Shown here piece by piece: positions 27,055 to 35,833 of a stretch of 64,000 bases of DNA (positions are counted from its first letter, which is position 1; every line of letters starts with the position of its first letter). Source of the DNA: Oceanidesulfovibrio marinus (lineage in GTDB: Bacteria > Desulfobacterota > Desulfovibrionia > Desulfovibrionales > Desulfovibrionaceae); assembly GCF_013085545.1 (NCBI RefSeq), contig NZ_CP039543.1, positions 2,170,001 through 2,234,000 of the forward strand. Direction: 5' to 3'. Below the pieces are notes generated by a model. That model was not told where the DNA came from and ran no database searches. It saw only the letters and a list, made by a program, of their open reading frames with translations. A program made the position numbers and the translations under genes.

Positions 27055-28248
27055 TCAACCATTTTGGGGCGAGAAGGCCTCCAACCAGTGGCCCACGGCA
27101 ACGCCCTCCGGGGCCGTGGCCTTGAGCTGCAACACACAGCCCGAGCAGCCGGTGAGCACCAGGCTGCCTGCCGACGGATTGAGCCGGGTCCACAGGGTGT
27201 CCGCCACCTGCCGCGAAAGCTGCGGTGCGCCGAGCTGCATGATGCCGCCCATGCCGCAGCACACATCGCCGGTTGTGCCGGCGTACCGATCGCCCAGAGC
27301 GCGGGCAAGCAAAGCCTCGTCCGCTCCGGCTCCGGCCAGGCCGCTGCCGTGGCAGGGTTTGTGGTAGTACACGGCTGCCGGCGGCTCGCCTGTGCTCTCT
27401 ATCGTAACATCGGCCATGAAGTGTGCCAGTGACGTTACAGATTGGTTCCAGCGCAGAGCCTCCCCCGGCTCCCAGCCGAGGTCCGCGTCCGGATAACCGC
27501 GCAGCCCGCAGCGGCATGTGGCGCAGAACGTCACAATAAGCGGCCGCCCTGCCTTACGCCAGGCATCCAGGTTGGCCTGTCGCGCTTCGTGCTGGGCCTC
27601 TGTGCAGCCGGCATGGCCCAGGGTGCTGCCGCAGCACGCCCAGTCCGGTTGTTTTTTGGGCAGGGAAAATCCGAGCCCGGCCAGCAGCTCGGCGGCGCGG
27701 TCGGTCCATGCGGGAAACAGGCGGCGCGCTGTGCAGCCGGGAAAAAGCACAGCCTCCCGGCCCAGGCCTGCATCCGAAAAGTTCGATACGCGCAGAAACG
27801 GCGTTACCCCAGGGCCGGAGCCCATGGTCTTGAACGCATCGTAGCGCGGCGATGGCTCGGCCCTACCCTCGGGCAGTCTTCTGGAAAGCCAGGCCAGGGC
27901 AGGCCACAGGGCCCCGCCCTTCTCGATCCACTGCTTCCAGAGCCACTGCTTGAGGTCCGGGTGGGCGTGTCTGAGATCGGCCACGGCCTCCGGCGTGCAC
28001 AGTCCCTGGGGGCAGGCTTTCTCGCACCGGCCGCAGGCCAGGCAGAGCCCGGCGAGCTCGGCCACGTGCTTGCCCTCCAGCCGCTCCGGCTCCTGTCGCA
28101 GCACCCGCGCCAGGGTGTGCTTGGCCTTGGGCGAAAGCTCCTCGCGGCCCGTGGCGGAGACCAAAGGACAGACCTCCAGACACCTGCCGCACAGGATGCA
28201 TTCCTTGACCGCGTGGTCGATCTCCTTGGCGTGCAATGGGCGCATCAT
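27055..28248 (-). CDS. GlcF-like (Fe-S) subunit of a glycolate/D-lactate dehydrogenase
   Basis: A 397-residue heterodisulfide-reductase-D-like protein. It has two 4Fe-4S motifs (C17, C20, C23, C27 and C69, C72, C75, C79) and two CCG domains (WACCGSTLG, VCCGMGG). Together with the upstream FAD subunit it should oxidise a 2-hydroxy acid, most likely D-lactate in a sulfate reducer, passing electrons towards the quinone pool. The choice between lactate and glycolate cannot be made from sequence. Confidence 0.87.
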   Translation of the reverse strand: MMRPLHAKEIDHAVKECILCGRCLEVCPLVSATGREELSPKAKHTLARVLRQEPERLEGKHVAELAGLCLACGRCEKACPQGLCTPEAVADLRHAHPDLKQWLWKQWIEKGGALWPALAWLSRRLPEGRAEPSPRYDAFKTMGSGPGVTPFLRVSNFSDAGLGREAVLFPGCTARRLFPAWTDRAAELLAGLGFSLPKKQPDWACCGSTLGHAGCTEAQHEARQANLDAWRKAGRPLIVTFCATCRCGLRGYPDADLGWEPGEALRWNQSVTSLAHFMADVTIESTGEPPAAVYYHKPCHGSGLAGAGADEALLARALGDRYAGTTGDVCCGMGGIMQLGAPQLSRQVADTLWTRLNPSAGSLVLTGCSGCVLQLKATAPEGVAVGHWLEAFSPQNG

Positions 28249-28306
28249 TGTGAACTAATCATTTCTCGGGACTTGAAAAGAGGCGCGGGGCGATTCCCGC
28301 CGGGCG

Positions 28307-29704
28307 TTACCAGCCCTTGCCGGGATTCATGATGTTGTGGGGGTCGAAGGCGTGCTTCACGCCGGCCATCACCCGGCGCTCCACCGGGCCGAGCTGCTTG
28401 TGTACGAAGGCGGCCTTGGCCAGGCCCACGCCGTGCTCGCCGGAAAGGCTGCCGCCCAGGGAGAGCGTAAGCGCCAGGACCTGCTCCTTGGCGGATACGG
28501 CACGGCGGTGCTCTTCCACATCGCTCGCATTGTGCATGATGTTCACGTGGATGTTGCCGTCGCCCAGGTGGCCGAAGGTGAGGATGGTCAGCCCGGCCTC
28601 GCGGCCGATCGCGCGAATTTTGACCAGCGCTTCGCGCAGCTTGCCCCGCGGCAGGGTGATGTCGTCCGAGATCTTGTCCGGCGCGACCTGGAAGGACGCG
28701 GGGTTGATCATCCGCCGTATCTCCCAGAGGGGCTCCTCCTCGTCCGGTCCCAGACCGGTATCCAGGGAGGCGGGCCGTGTGGATTCCAGCACGCCGGTCA
28801 GGCCCTTGAGGTCGGCGGCCAGAGCATCCCTGGAGCCGTCCAACCGGAAGAGCAACGCGGCCTCCGTATCCTCCGGCCAGGGAACGGCCTGCACCTTGGC
28901 CACGGCGTCCAGGGTCTCGCGGGTCATGAACTCCAGCGCCGTGGGCAGGATGCCGGCGTCGAACACCTGCTTGGCCGCGGCCAGGGCGTCCTCCAGCGTG
29001 GGGTAGCCCACCAGAAGCGAGGCCGTAGACTCCGGCTTGGGCAAAAGCTTGAGCGTGATGTCCGTGATAAAGGCAAGGGAGCCTTCCGAGCCCACGATGG
29101 TCCGCACCAGGTCGAGCCCGACAACATTCTTGTGCGTGCGGCCGCCAGGCCGGATGATCTCGCCGCCGGGCAGCACCGCGGTGAGGCCCAGAACGTACTC
29201 GCGGGTGACGCCGTACTTGAGCGCGCGCATGCCCCCGGCGCAGGTGGAGACGTTGCCGCCGATGGTGGAGATCTTCATCGAGGCCGGGTCCGGCGGGTAG
29301 AAGAGCCTGTCCTGCTCCACGCGTTTCTGGAGCTCGCCGGTGACCACGCCGGGCTCCACCACGGCCACGAAGTCCTGCGTACTCACCTCGATGATGCGGT
29401 TCAGCTTGAGGGTGGAGACCACGATGCCGGCCGGACGCGGCACGCAGGAGCCGACCACGTTAGTCCCGCGGGCGCGCACGTAGATGGGCATGCGCACCTT
29501 CTGGGCCCAGGCCATGAGCTCCTGCACCTGCTCCAGCGATGTGGGCCGGACCACGGCCAGGGGCGGCGCAAAGTTGCGGTAGGCGTCGGCCCCGAAAACG
29601 CAGGTCGACTCGGCGTCGAAGAGCGCGTCCTCGTCGCCAAAGGTGGTCCGGAGGAAACGGCGCTCGTCCTTGGCCAGTGTCCGTGTGTCGTGTGGATCAG
29701 GCAT
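28307..29704 (-). CDS. GlcD-like FAD-linked oxidase (D-lactate/glycolate dehydrogenase)
   Basis: A 465-residue FAD_binding_4 plus FAD-oxidase C-terminal protein. The PP-loop reads VRARGTNVVGS and GGNVSTCAGGMRALKYGVTREYVLG; the catalytic-side histidines lie in HLGDGNIHVNIMH and SGEHGVGLAK. ATG at 29704 replaces an upstream TTG at 29740. It lies 58 bp before the Fe-S subunit gene with which it forms a dehydrogenase. Confidence 0.9.
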   Translation of the reverse strand: MPDPHDTRTLAKDERRFLRTTFGDEDALFDAESTCVFGADAYRNFAPPLAVVRPTSLEQVQELMAWAQKVRMPIYVRARGTNVVGSCVPRPAGIVVSTLKLNRIIEVSTQDFVAVVEPGVVTGELQKRVEQDRLFYPPDPASMKISTIGGNVSTCAGGMRALKYGVTREYVLGLTAVLPGGEIIRPGGRTHKNVVGLDLVRTIVGSEGSLAFITDITLKLLPKPESTASLLVGYPTLEDALAAAKQVFDAGILPTALEFMTRETLDAVAKVQAVPWPEDTEAALLFRLDGSRDALAADLKGLTGVLESTRPASLDTGLGPDEEEPLWEIRRMINPASFQVAPDKISDDITLPRGKLREALVKIRAIGREAGLTILTFGHLGDGNIHVNIMHNASDVEEHRRAVSAKEQVLALTLSLGGSLSGEHGVGLAKAAFVHKQLGPVERRVMAGVKHAFDPHNIMNPGKGW

Positions 29705-29788
29705 GGTGCGAATTGGGTCCGGCGCAGGCGCGGCGCGCAATTGGCGTCTATGCGTCGTCGCAGACCGGACCGCGTTCCCGGGGCGGAA

Positions 29789-30262
29789 TCAGCGGAGATC
29801 CCGCTCCATTTCGCGCTTTATGGCGCGGTCCTTGAGCTGCTGGCGCTGGTCGTGGTGCTTCAGGCCACGGCCCAGGCCAATCTCCAGCTTGATCTTGCCC
29901 CGCGCAAAGTAGAACTTCAGCGGAATGACCGTAAGGCCCTTCTGGGAAACCTTGGCCTCCAGCTCATCAATCTCGTGGCTGTGCAAGAGCAGCCGGCGGG
30001 GACGTTCGGGGTCGTGGCCGCCAAATCCTTCCGGCCCGGCCGCGTTCTCGTACGGCGCTATGTGCACGCCCTTCAGCCAGGCCTCGCCACCGCGGACATC
30101 CACGTAGCCGTCCTTGAAGCTTACATGGCCTTCGCGCAGGCTCTTGACCTCGGAGCCCCGAAGGGAAAGCCCCGCCTCGAAGGTCTCCAGTATCTCGTAG
30201 TTGTGCCGCGCCTGCCGGTTGTAGGCAATCTGGTTGGGGCTTGTTTTCTTTTTCTTTGCCAT
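29789..30262 (-). CDS. smpB: SsrA-binding protein SmpB
   Basis: Small 157-residue RNA-binding partner of tmRNA for ribosome rescue. It contains the family blocks NRQARHNYEI, GLSLRGSEVKSLREG and the basic C-terminal tail (GLKHHDQRQQLKDRAIKREMERDLR) that enters the mRNA channel. The ssrA gene itself is not in the window. No clear ribosome site precedes the ATG. Confidence 0.97.
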   Translation of the reverse strand: MAKKKKTSPNQIAYNRQARHNYEILETFEAGLSLRGSEVKSLREGHVSFKDGYVDVRGGEAWLKGVHIAPYENAAGPEGFGGHDPERPRRLLLHSHEIDELEAKVSQKGLTVIPLKFYFARGKIKLEIGLGRGLKHHDQRQQLKDRAIKREMERDLR

Positions 30263-30307
30263 AGATAGAACACCGCCGGCGCACGCCGGCGTGGAATCGC
30301 TCGTGTG

Positions 30308-32101
30308 TTACGCCGGGAGTTCCTCGTTGTCGAGGATGGAGGCGTAAAAGGTCAGCTCCTCCGGGAACTGCCGGAAGATGCTCTCGCGCACGGTGTGGTT
30401 GATGGCCGAGACCTGGAAGTGCTCCTGCACATCCTTGAGCAGCTTCTTGCAGTCTTCCATGGTGGTCTGGCGGATGATCCGCTTGATGCCCGGTATGGCC
30501 TGGGGCGTGATGGAGATGGTGTCCACGCCCATGCCCAGAAGGATGGGCACGCAGTAGGGGTCCGAGGCCAGCTCACCGCACACCGAGACCTCGATGCCGG
30601 CATGGTGCCCGGCGTCCACCACGTACTTGATGGAGCGGATGACCGCCGGATGCAGCGGCTGGTACAGGTAGGATACGTGCCTGTTGAGCCGGTCGATGCC
30701 CAGGGAGTACTGGATGAGGTCGTTGGTGCCCACGGAGAAAAAGTCCACCTCGTGGGCCAGGGCGTCGGCGATGAACACGGTGGAGGGCAGCTCCACCATG
30801 ATGCCCACCGGCATATCCGGATCGTACTCGCGGCCTTCGGCCTCCAGCTCCCGCTGGGCCTCGCGCAGCACGGCCTTGGCCTCGTGAATCTCGTTGAGGC
30901 CGGAGATCATGGGAAACATCAGGGCCACATTGCCCTTTACGCTGGCACGCAGAACGGCCTTGAGCTGGCGCCGGAACAGATCGCGGTGGCGCATGGAGAA
31001 ACGGATGGCCCGCAGCCCCAGGGCCGGGTTGGGCTCCTGCAGCGTGCCGAAGACTCTGGCCAGCTTGTCCGCGCCCAGGTCCAGGCTGCGGAACACCACC
31101 TTGCGTTTGCCCAGTATCTGCGCCATCTGCATGTACTCGTCGGTCAGCTCCTCCTCGGTGGGTAGCTCGTTGCGCGAGAGGAAGGTGTACTCCGTGCGGT
31201 AGAGCCCCACCCCTTCGGCCCCGTTCTCGTTGACCGAGGAAAGCTCGTCGAAGAGCTCCACATTGGCGAAGACGTTGATGCGGTAGCCGTCGATGGTCTC
31301 GCCGGGCAGATGGCACTCCTGCATGATGGACTTGTGGTAGTTCTCGAACTGGTACTTGAGGTCTGAGTAGAACTCGAGCTCGGCCTCCTCCGGGTTGACT
31401 ATGAGCTTGCCCTTGAGCCCGTCGATGATCACGAGATCACCGTCGTTGACGTACGTCTCCAGATCCGTGACGCCCACCAGTGCGGGAATCTGCAGCGAGC
31501 GCGCGAGGATGCCCGTGTGCGAGGTCTTGCCGCCTTCGGTGGTGGCCAGGGACATGATCTTGGAGATGTCCAGGCCGATGGTGTCCGCCGGGGAGAGGTC
31601 GTGGGCCATGAGCACCACGCGGTTGGACACGCCGGCCTCCACCTCGGTGCCGGTGTGCTGTCCCAGAAGCTTCTTGATGATGCGCTGCGCCACCAGCCGG
31701 ACGTCGGCGATGCGCTCGCGCAGATAGGGGTCCTCGATGACCTCGAACTTGCGCTCCACTTCGCGCACGGCCTTTTCCAGCGCCCACTCGGCGGTGATGG
31801 CCATGTCGTGCACGATCTCCCGGGACCGGGCCAGCAGCTTGCGGTCGCGGCTTATCATCACGTGGGAGTCGATGATGGAGGCGTGGTCGGCCAGCTCCAC
31901 AGGCAGCCGGTCGCGGGCCTGGGTCAGCTCGTCGTTCACCAGCTGGAACGCACGGTCCAGGCGGGCCTGCTCCGCGCTGATCAGCGATTCCGGCACGGTG
32001 TGGCGCGGCACGTTCGCAAAGCTCCGGCGGTTCATGAAGAACGCCTTGCCGACGGAGATGCCCGCGGAGACAGGGATGCCCTGCAATATGACTCGGCTCA
32101 A
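30308..32101 (-). CDS. ptsI: Phosphoenolpyruvate-protein phosphotransferase (PTS enzyme I)
   Basis: Transfers phosphate from PEP to HPr. It is 597 residues, slightly longer than the 575-residue E. coli enzyme. The phosphorylated histidine is H195 in GGKTSHTGILAR; the PEP-binding domain has FFSVGTNDLIQYSLGIDR and the catalytic CGELASDP. Translation appears to start at TTG (32101), 8 nt after GGGAG; the nearby ATG is out of frame and stops at once. A family A repeat lies between ptsH and ptsI. Confidence 0.95.
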   Translation of the reverse strand: MSRVILQGIPVSAGISVGKAFFMNRRSFANVPRHTVPESLISAEQARLDRAFQLVNDELTQARDRLPVELADHASIIDSHVMISRDRKLLARSREIVHDMAITAEWALEKAVREVERKFEVIEDPYLRERIADVRLVAQRIIKKLLGQHTGTEVEAGVSNRVVLMAHDLSPADTIGLDISKIMSLATTEGGKTSHTGILARSLQIPALVGVTDLETYVNDGDLVIIDGLKGKLIVNPEEAELEFYSDLKYQFENYHKSIMQECHLPGETIDGYRINVFANVELFDELSSVNENGAEGVGLYRTEYTFLSRNELPTEEELTDEYMQMAQILGKRKVVFRSLDLGADKLARVFGTLQEPNPALGLRAIRFSMRHRDLFRRQLKAVLRASVKGNVALMFPMISGLNEIHEAKAVLREAQRELEAEGREYDPDMPVGIMVELPSTVFIADALAHEVDFFSVGTNDLIQYSLGIDRLNRHVSYLYQPLHPAVIRSIKYVVDAGHHAGIEVSVCGELASDPYCVPILLGMGVDTISITPQAIPGIKRIIRQTTMEDCKKLLKDVQEHFQVSAINHTVRESIFRQFPEELTFYASILDNEELPA

Positions 32102-32167
32102 CGCATTGACTCCCTAGGCCTGGACCAAAACCGGGTTGGCTGACTGTTGGAAAAGACTGCTTCCTAC

Positions 32168-32272
32168 ATGCTGCTCAAACACCACGCTGGCAAGGGTCAA
32201 AAAAAGTCCAGGGCCAGTGCGTGGATAGAAACACGCGTGAGGTTGAAATTTTCGGAGCAACGCTACCATACC
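32168..32272. repeat. Palindromic intergenic repeat, family A, copy 2 (degenerate)
   Basis: Aligns with the copy at 44835-44954: CTCAAACACCACGCTGGCAA, GTCAAAAAAAGTCC, GTGCGTGGATAGAAACACG, GGTTGAAATTTTCGGAGCAA. The right inverted arm has been lost. It lies inside the pts operon, between ptsH and ptsI. Confidence 0.65.
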
Positions 32273-32290
32273 GGGAAACTCTGCAACCTC

Positions 32291-32590
32291 TCAGACCGTA
32301 TCTTCGAAACGGTTGCGGAAAAAAAGCGCCAGGCGGTCGGCGGCTTCGGAAGCGCCTTCGCCCTGTGTCTCCAGCACCAGATCCGTTCCATGAGCGGCCG
32401 CCAGGGTTAGTATATCGACCACGCTCTTCGCGTCCACCCGTTCGTCGCCGGCCACCAGGTAGACCTCGCAGCCGTACTTCTGTGCTTCCTGAGCGAGCTT
32501 GGCCGCCGGTCTGGCGTGCAGGCCCTGCTCGTTCATGACGCGCACCTCGGTACGGGCTGTCAGTACATCGCCGTTTTCGGCGTTCTCCAT
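32291..32590 (-). CDS. ptsH: PTS phosphocarrier protein HPr
   Basis: A 99-residue HPr. The phosphorylated histidine is H25 (GLHARPAAKL), and S56 in VDAKSVVDIL is at the position of the regulatory serine. ATG at 32590 is chosen: GAGAGGA lies 8 nt upstream and the preceding in-frame ATG at 32611 lacks such a site. The gene lies between the IID gene and ptsI. Confidence 0.94.
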   Translation of the reverse strand: MENAENGDVLTARTEVRVMNEQGLHARPAAKLAQEAQKYGCEVYLVAGDERVDAKSVVDILTLAAAHGTDLVLETQGEGASEAADRLALFFRNRFEDTV

Positions 32591-32637
32591 GGTGTCTTTC
32601 CTCTCGGCCATGCGGCCGTCACCGTGTCCTGTGCTGC

Positions 32638-33423
32638 TCAAAACGCAACGCCCAACGATTCCTGCAGCCATGGCAAGCACCACCAGAAGGCGAGCAGGAC
32701 CAGCACCATAATCTCGCGCGAGACGTGCCGCCGGCTGACCAGCCAGGCGAACAGGCCCAGGGCCACTGCGCCGGCGAGCCATTGCCACGAGCTCTTGCCC
32801 TCCGGCCACAGCAGGTAGAGCAGCAGCACCAGGATCAGCGCGTTGATCACCTTGAGCCGGCGTCCCCAGTTGATGAGGTTCCATTGGCGCAATCGGGATA
32901 TGAGCCGGAGCCCTTCCTTATACCCCATGAGGAAGGTGCTCAGCTTAAAAAGCTGTAACGAGACGAACCAGAACAGCCCCCAGACCAGAGCGGCCCAGCC
33001 CGCCCCTGCCGCCAGAAACAAGGCCGTGGTCAGCGACCAGAACATGAGCAGGCTGCCAGTCAGAACAGAGTCGCCGATAGCGGACAGCGTATAGACCGTC
33101 GTGTCCTTGACGGACTCGAGGACATTGGCCGGGAACAGCCCCTTCGATATTTTGTCCTCCAGGGACAAGAACACGCCCACCAGCAGCGGCGTCCAGAAGT
33201 AATGGGTGTTGTAATGGCTCAGATACCGCTGCCTGGCGACAGCGCGCTTGGCAGGATCGGGGTAGATGACCTCGAGCCCCGGCTCCATGGAGAAGACGAG
33301 CCCGACGTTCTGCATGCCGCGCGTGTTGAAGGCCGCACCCACGAAGTACGTCCGCAGGAAGCACGACATCAGCGGCCGGGCGTGTCCCAGAAGCGTTCTA
33401 TCATCGCCGGCCGATGCGCTCAT
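32638..33423 (-). CDS. PTS mannose/fructose/sorbose-family IID component
   Basis: A 261-residue membrane component of a mannose-class PTS. Family signatures are AAFNTRGMQNVGLVFSMEPGLE and the RYLSHYNTHYFWTPLLVGVFLSLED stretch; several hydrophobic helices follow. ATG at 33423 sits after AAGGAG. It overlaps the end of rsmI by 23 nt. No IIA, IIB or IIC gene is next to it in this window, so partners must be elsewhere or lost. Confidence 0.88.
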   Translation of the reverse strand: MSASAGDDRTLLGHARPLMSCFLRTYFVGAAFNTRGMQNVGLVFSMEPGLEVIYPDPAKRAVARQRYLSHYNTHYFWTPLLVGVFLSLEDKISKGLFPANVLESVKDTTVYTLSAIGDSVLTGSLLMFWSLTTALFLAAGAGWAALVWGLFWFVSLQLFKLSTFLMGYKEGLRLISRLRQWNLINWGRRLKVINALILVLLLYLLWPEGKSSWQWLAGAVALGLFAWLVSRRHVSREIMVLVLLAFWWCLPWLQESLGVAF

Positions 33424-34228
33424 ATATCTCCTTGACCGTCCACCCTTCGACTCGGGCATGAACCCTGCGCGCCACCTCCTTGGTGCCGCCGCCCAGGGCG
33501 CGTTCCTCCACGATGATCCCGTCCACCTCTTTCGCGGAGGCCTCGCGGACCTCGGGCGGGCCGATGAGGACAGTCGCCTCGCCCTTCAGGGTCCCTTCGG
33601 GATCACTCCAATCCCCTAGCCGGAAAAGGATAAACTCCTCGTGAAGCTTGGTCAATTCCCGAGCCACACACGCCTCGCGTTCTCCCAAAACTGCCTGCAC
33701 GTCCTCCAAAGTGGCCGGCAATCGCGAAAGCCGCTCGAAGAACACCAGCGTGGCCTTGAGCCCGGCATACGGCTCCAGAGTGCGGCGGCGTTCCCCGCTG
33801 CTGCGCGGCAGAAATCCCAGAAAAACATACGGATACGGCGGCAGGCCCGAGGCGCTGAGCGCGGTGGCAACGGCTGATGGCCCGGGCACGGGGCTGACCT
33901 GGTAGCCGGCCTCGCGGCAGGCGCGCACCAGGCGGTAGCCGGGGTCGGCGATGAGCGGGGTGCCGGCGTCCGAAACCAGGGCGATGGTCGCGCCCTCCTC
34001 CAGGTGGGTGAGCACCTCGGGAATACGCGCAGTCTCGTTATGTTCGTGCAGGCTCAGAAAGGAGGGGGAAGCTAGGCCCAGGTGCTGGAACAACAGTCCG
34101 GCGCGGCGGGTGTCCTCTGCAAGGACGAGGTCTGCGGATGCGAGGACTTCCCTGGCCCGCGGCGCAATGTCACCAAGGTTGCCAAGAGGCGTCGCCACCA
34201 CGAAGAGACGGGGACCATTGGAATGCAT
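33401..34228 (-). CDS. rsmI: 16S rRNA (cytidine-1402-2'-O)-methyltransferase
   Basis: A 275-residue tetrapyrrole-methylase-fold enzyme that modifies C1402 in the ribosomal P site. Motifs are LFVVATPLGNLGDI, LAEDTRRAGLL, LVSDAGTPLIADPGYRLV and PGPSAVATALSASGLP. ATG at 34228 is preferred over an upstream TTG at 34249. It lies next to yraN, the usual neighbour in many genomes. Confidence 0.95.
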   Translation of the reverse strand: MHSNGPRLFVVATPLGNLGDIAPRAREVLASADLVLAEDTRRAGLLFQHLGLASPSFLSLHEHNETARIPEVLTHLEEGATIALVSDAGTPLIADPGYRLVRACREAGYQVSPVPGPSAVATALSASGLPPYPYVFLGFLPRSSGERRRTLEPYAGLKATLVFFERLSRLPATLEDVQAVLGEREACVARELTKLHEEFILFRLGDWSDPEGTLKGEATVLIGPPEVREASAKEVDGIIVEERALGGGTKEVARRVHARVEGWTVKEIYERIGRR

Positions 34229-34574
34229 CGGGTACGTGCTCCACTTCAAAACCGTCTTCGGCAGCGGTGACCGCTACAAGATCGAACCGGCAGGGCGTCT
34301 CCCAGAGGCCGTGTTCGGAAAGATACGCCGCTGCTGCGCGGCACAGGCGCTCCTGCTTGGCATGGGTCAGGCCGTCTGCCGGCGTGGCCATGCCGCCCGC
34401 GTCGCGGGTTTTCACTTCCACAAAGACGAGGGTCGGACCGTCCATGCAGACAATGTCCAGCTCCAGCTGCGCGTGGCGCCAGTTCCGGTGCTTCAGGGCG
34501 TATCCTTTGGCGGCCAGATGCCTGGCTGCCGCCTCCTCGCCGCGGGCGCCGCGCTTCAGATGCCGGGCAGGCAC
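34170..34574 (-). CDS. YraN/UPF0102 family endonuclease-like protein
   Basis: A 134-residue protein of the YraN family, with a Holliday-junction-resolvase/restriction-type fold. The core reads GARGEEAAARHLAAKGY, LELDIVCMDGPTLVFVEVKTR, an intact E-x-D...ExK active-site-like pattern. The start is a GTG at 34574, 11 nt after AAGGAG and inside the last codons of rnhB (19-nt overlap). It also overlaps rsmI by 59 nt, so the start of rsmI or the end here is translationally coupled. Function unknown in vivo. Confidence 0.85.
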   Translation of the reverse strand: MPARHLKRGARGEEAAARHLAAKGYALKHRNWRHAQLELDIVCMDGPTLVFVEVKTRDAGGMATPADGLTHAKQERLCRAAAAYLSEHGLWETPCRFDLVAVTAAEDGFEVEHVPDAFQWSPSLRGGDASWQPW

Positions 34575-35305
34575 AGCGAGTCGCGCTCCTTGAGGTACTT
34601 CTCGTCCACGCCCTTGAAGCTGCGCCGGTGCATGATGGAAGCGCCCAGCCGGCAGATGGCCTCGCGGTGCTCTTCCGTGGCGTAGCCCTTGTGGTTGGCA
34701 AAGCCGTAGCCGGGAAAGCGCTTGTCCAGGGCGACCATCATCCGGTCGCGCACCGTCTTGGCCACAATGGATGCGGCGGCGATGGAAGGCACCAGGGCGT
34801 CGCCGTCCACAAATGGCTGCTGCGGCAGGGCCACGGGCACGGGGTGCGTCCCGTCCACGGCCACGAACGCCGGAACCGAGCAGAGACGGCTCAGCGCGCG
34901 CTCCATGGCGCGCAGGCTGGCCTGGTGGATGTTGATCCGCTCTATCTCGCGCGGCCAGCACACGCCGATTGCCCAGGCCAGACAGCAGCCCTTGATGCGC
35001 GCGGCAAGATCCTCGCGCCTGGCGGCGTCCAGCGTCTTGGAGTCGGCAAGACCGTCCAGGCCGGGCAGACCGAACTGCTTCCGGGCGCGCTTTTTCGCCG
35101 CGGCGGACGCATCGGTCAGCCGCGGCTTATACGCCTTGAGCTCAGGCGGCAGAATCACGGCGGCGGCGACGACAGGACCGGCCAGACAGCCCCGGCCCAC
35201 CTCGTCCACGCCTGCATGCGGCTGTGGGAATCGCTCCCAGAAGTAGCCGCGCGTCGGCAGATCCAGCAATCTGCATTGGATCCGGCTCGATTCGCCATCG
35301 GCCAT
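34556..35305 (-). CDS. rnhB: Ribonuclease HII
   Basis: Removes RNA from RNA-DNA hybrids and single ribonucleotides from DNA. It is 249 residues, longer than the roughly 200 of E. coli. Catalytic D34 and E35 lie in GVDEVGRGCLAGP; further acidic ligands are in VAVDGTHP and AKTVRDRMM. About 30 extra Lys/Arg/Ala-rich residues (around 57-86) separate AAVILP from the DSKTL motif. It follows rplS by 9 bp. Confidence 0.95.
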   Translation of the reverse strand: MADGESSRIQCRLLDLPTRGYFWERFPQPHAGVDEVGRGCLAGPVVAAAVILPPELKAYKPRLTDASAAAKKRARKQFGLPGLDGLADSKTLDAARREDLAARIKGCCLAWAIGVCWPREIERINIHQASLRAMERALSRLCSVPAFVAVDGTHPVPVALPQQPFVDGDALVPSIAAASIVAKTVRDRMMVALDKRFPGYGFANHKGYATEEHREAICRLGASIMHRRSFKGVDEKYLKERDSLCLPGI

Positions 35306-35314
35306 GAAGCGCTC

Positions 35315-35674
35315 TTACTTCTTCTTTTCCCAGAGATTCTTGGTCTTGATCCGGGCGGCTTTACCCTTCAGGCCACGCAGGTAGTACAGCTTCGCACGGC
35401 GGACCTTGCCTTCCGTCACCACCTCGACGCGCTCGATGAAGGGCGTGTGGAAGGGGAAGACGCGCTCGACGCCGATGCCGTCGGAAATCTTGCGCACGGT
35501 GAAGGTGGCGTTGGTGGTGCCGCGGCGGATGCGCATAACCGTGCCCTGGAAGACCTGGATACGCTCTTTCTCACCCTCGATGATGCGCAAGTGGACCTTG
35601 ACGGTGTCGCCCGGGTTGAAATCCGGGAGATCCAAACGAAGGTGTTCGCGCTCGAGTTTCTTGATGGCTTCCAT
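35315..35674 (-). CDS. rplS: 50S ribosomal protein L19
   Basis: A 119-residue L19 protein at the subunit interface. The whole length matches the family, including [20 protein letters not shown] and the [18 protein letters not shown] block. GAGGAG precedes the ATG by 8 nt. The gene order rpsP-khpA-rimM-trmD-rplS is the standard bacterial ribosome-maturation cluster. Confidence 0.99.
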   Translation of the reverse strand: MEAIKKLEREHLRLDLPDFNPGDTVKVHLRIIEGEKERIQVFQGTVMRIRRGTTNATFTVRKISDGIGVERVFPFHTPFIERVEVVTEGKVRRAKLYYLRGLKGKAARIKTKNLWEKKK

Positions 35675-35833
35675 GACCGTTTCTCCTCGTCGCGGGTCGG
35701 TCCGGCCTGTTGTGCAGGACGTCGCCGCCGTCTGATGTGAAATTCCGCTACGCCGGGAAACGCGCTCCCGGCCTGCGCCCGCACGCGGCGGGCTTCGTGT
35801 CGCAACGCCGATTCCGTATTGCGGAGCGCGACA

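Noticed and set aside
32591-32884. Long N-terminal extension of HPr
   Set aside because: It overlaps the IID gene in another frame and the true start with a ribosome site is at 32590.
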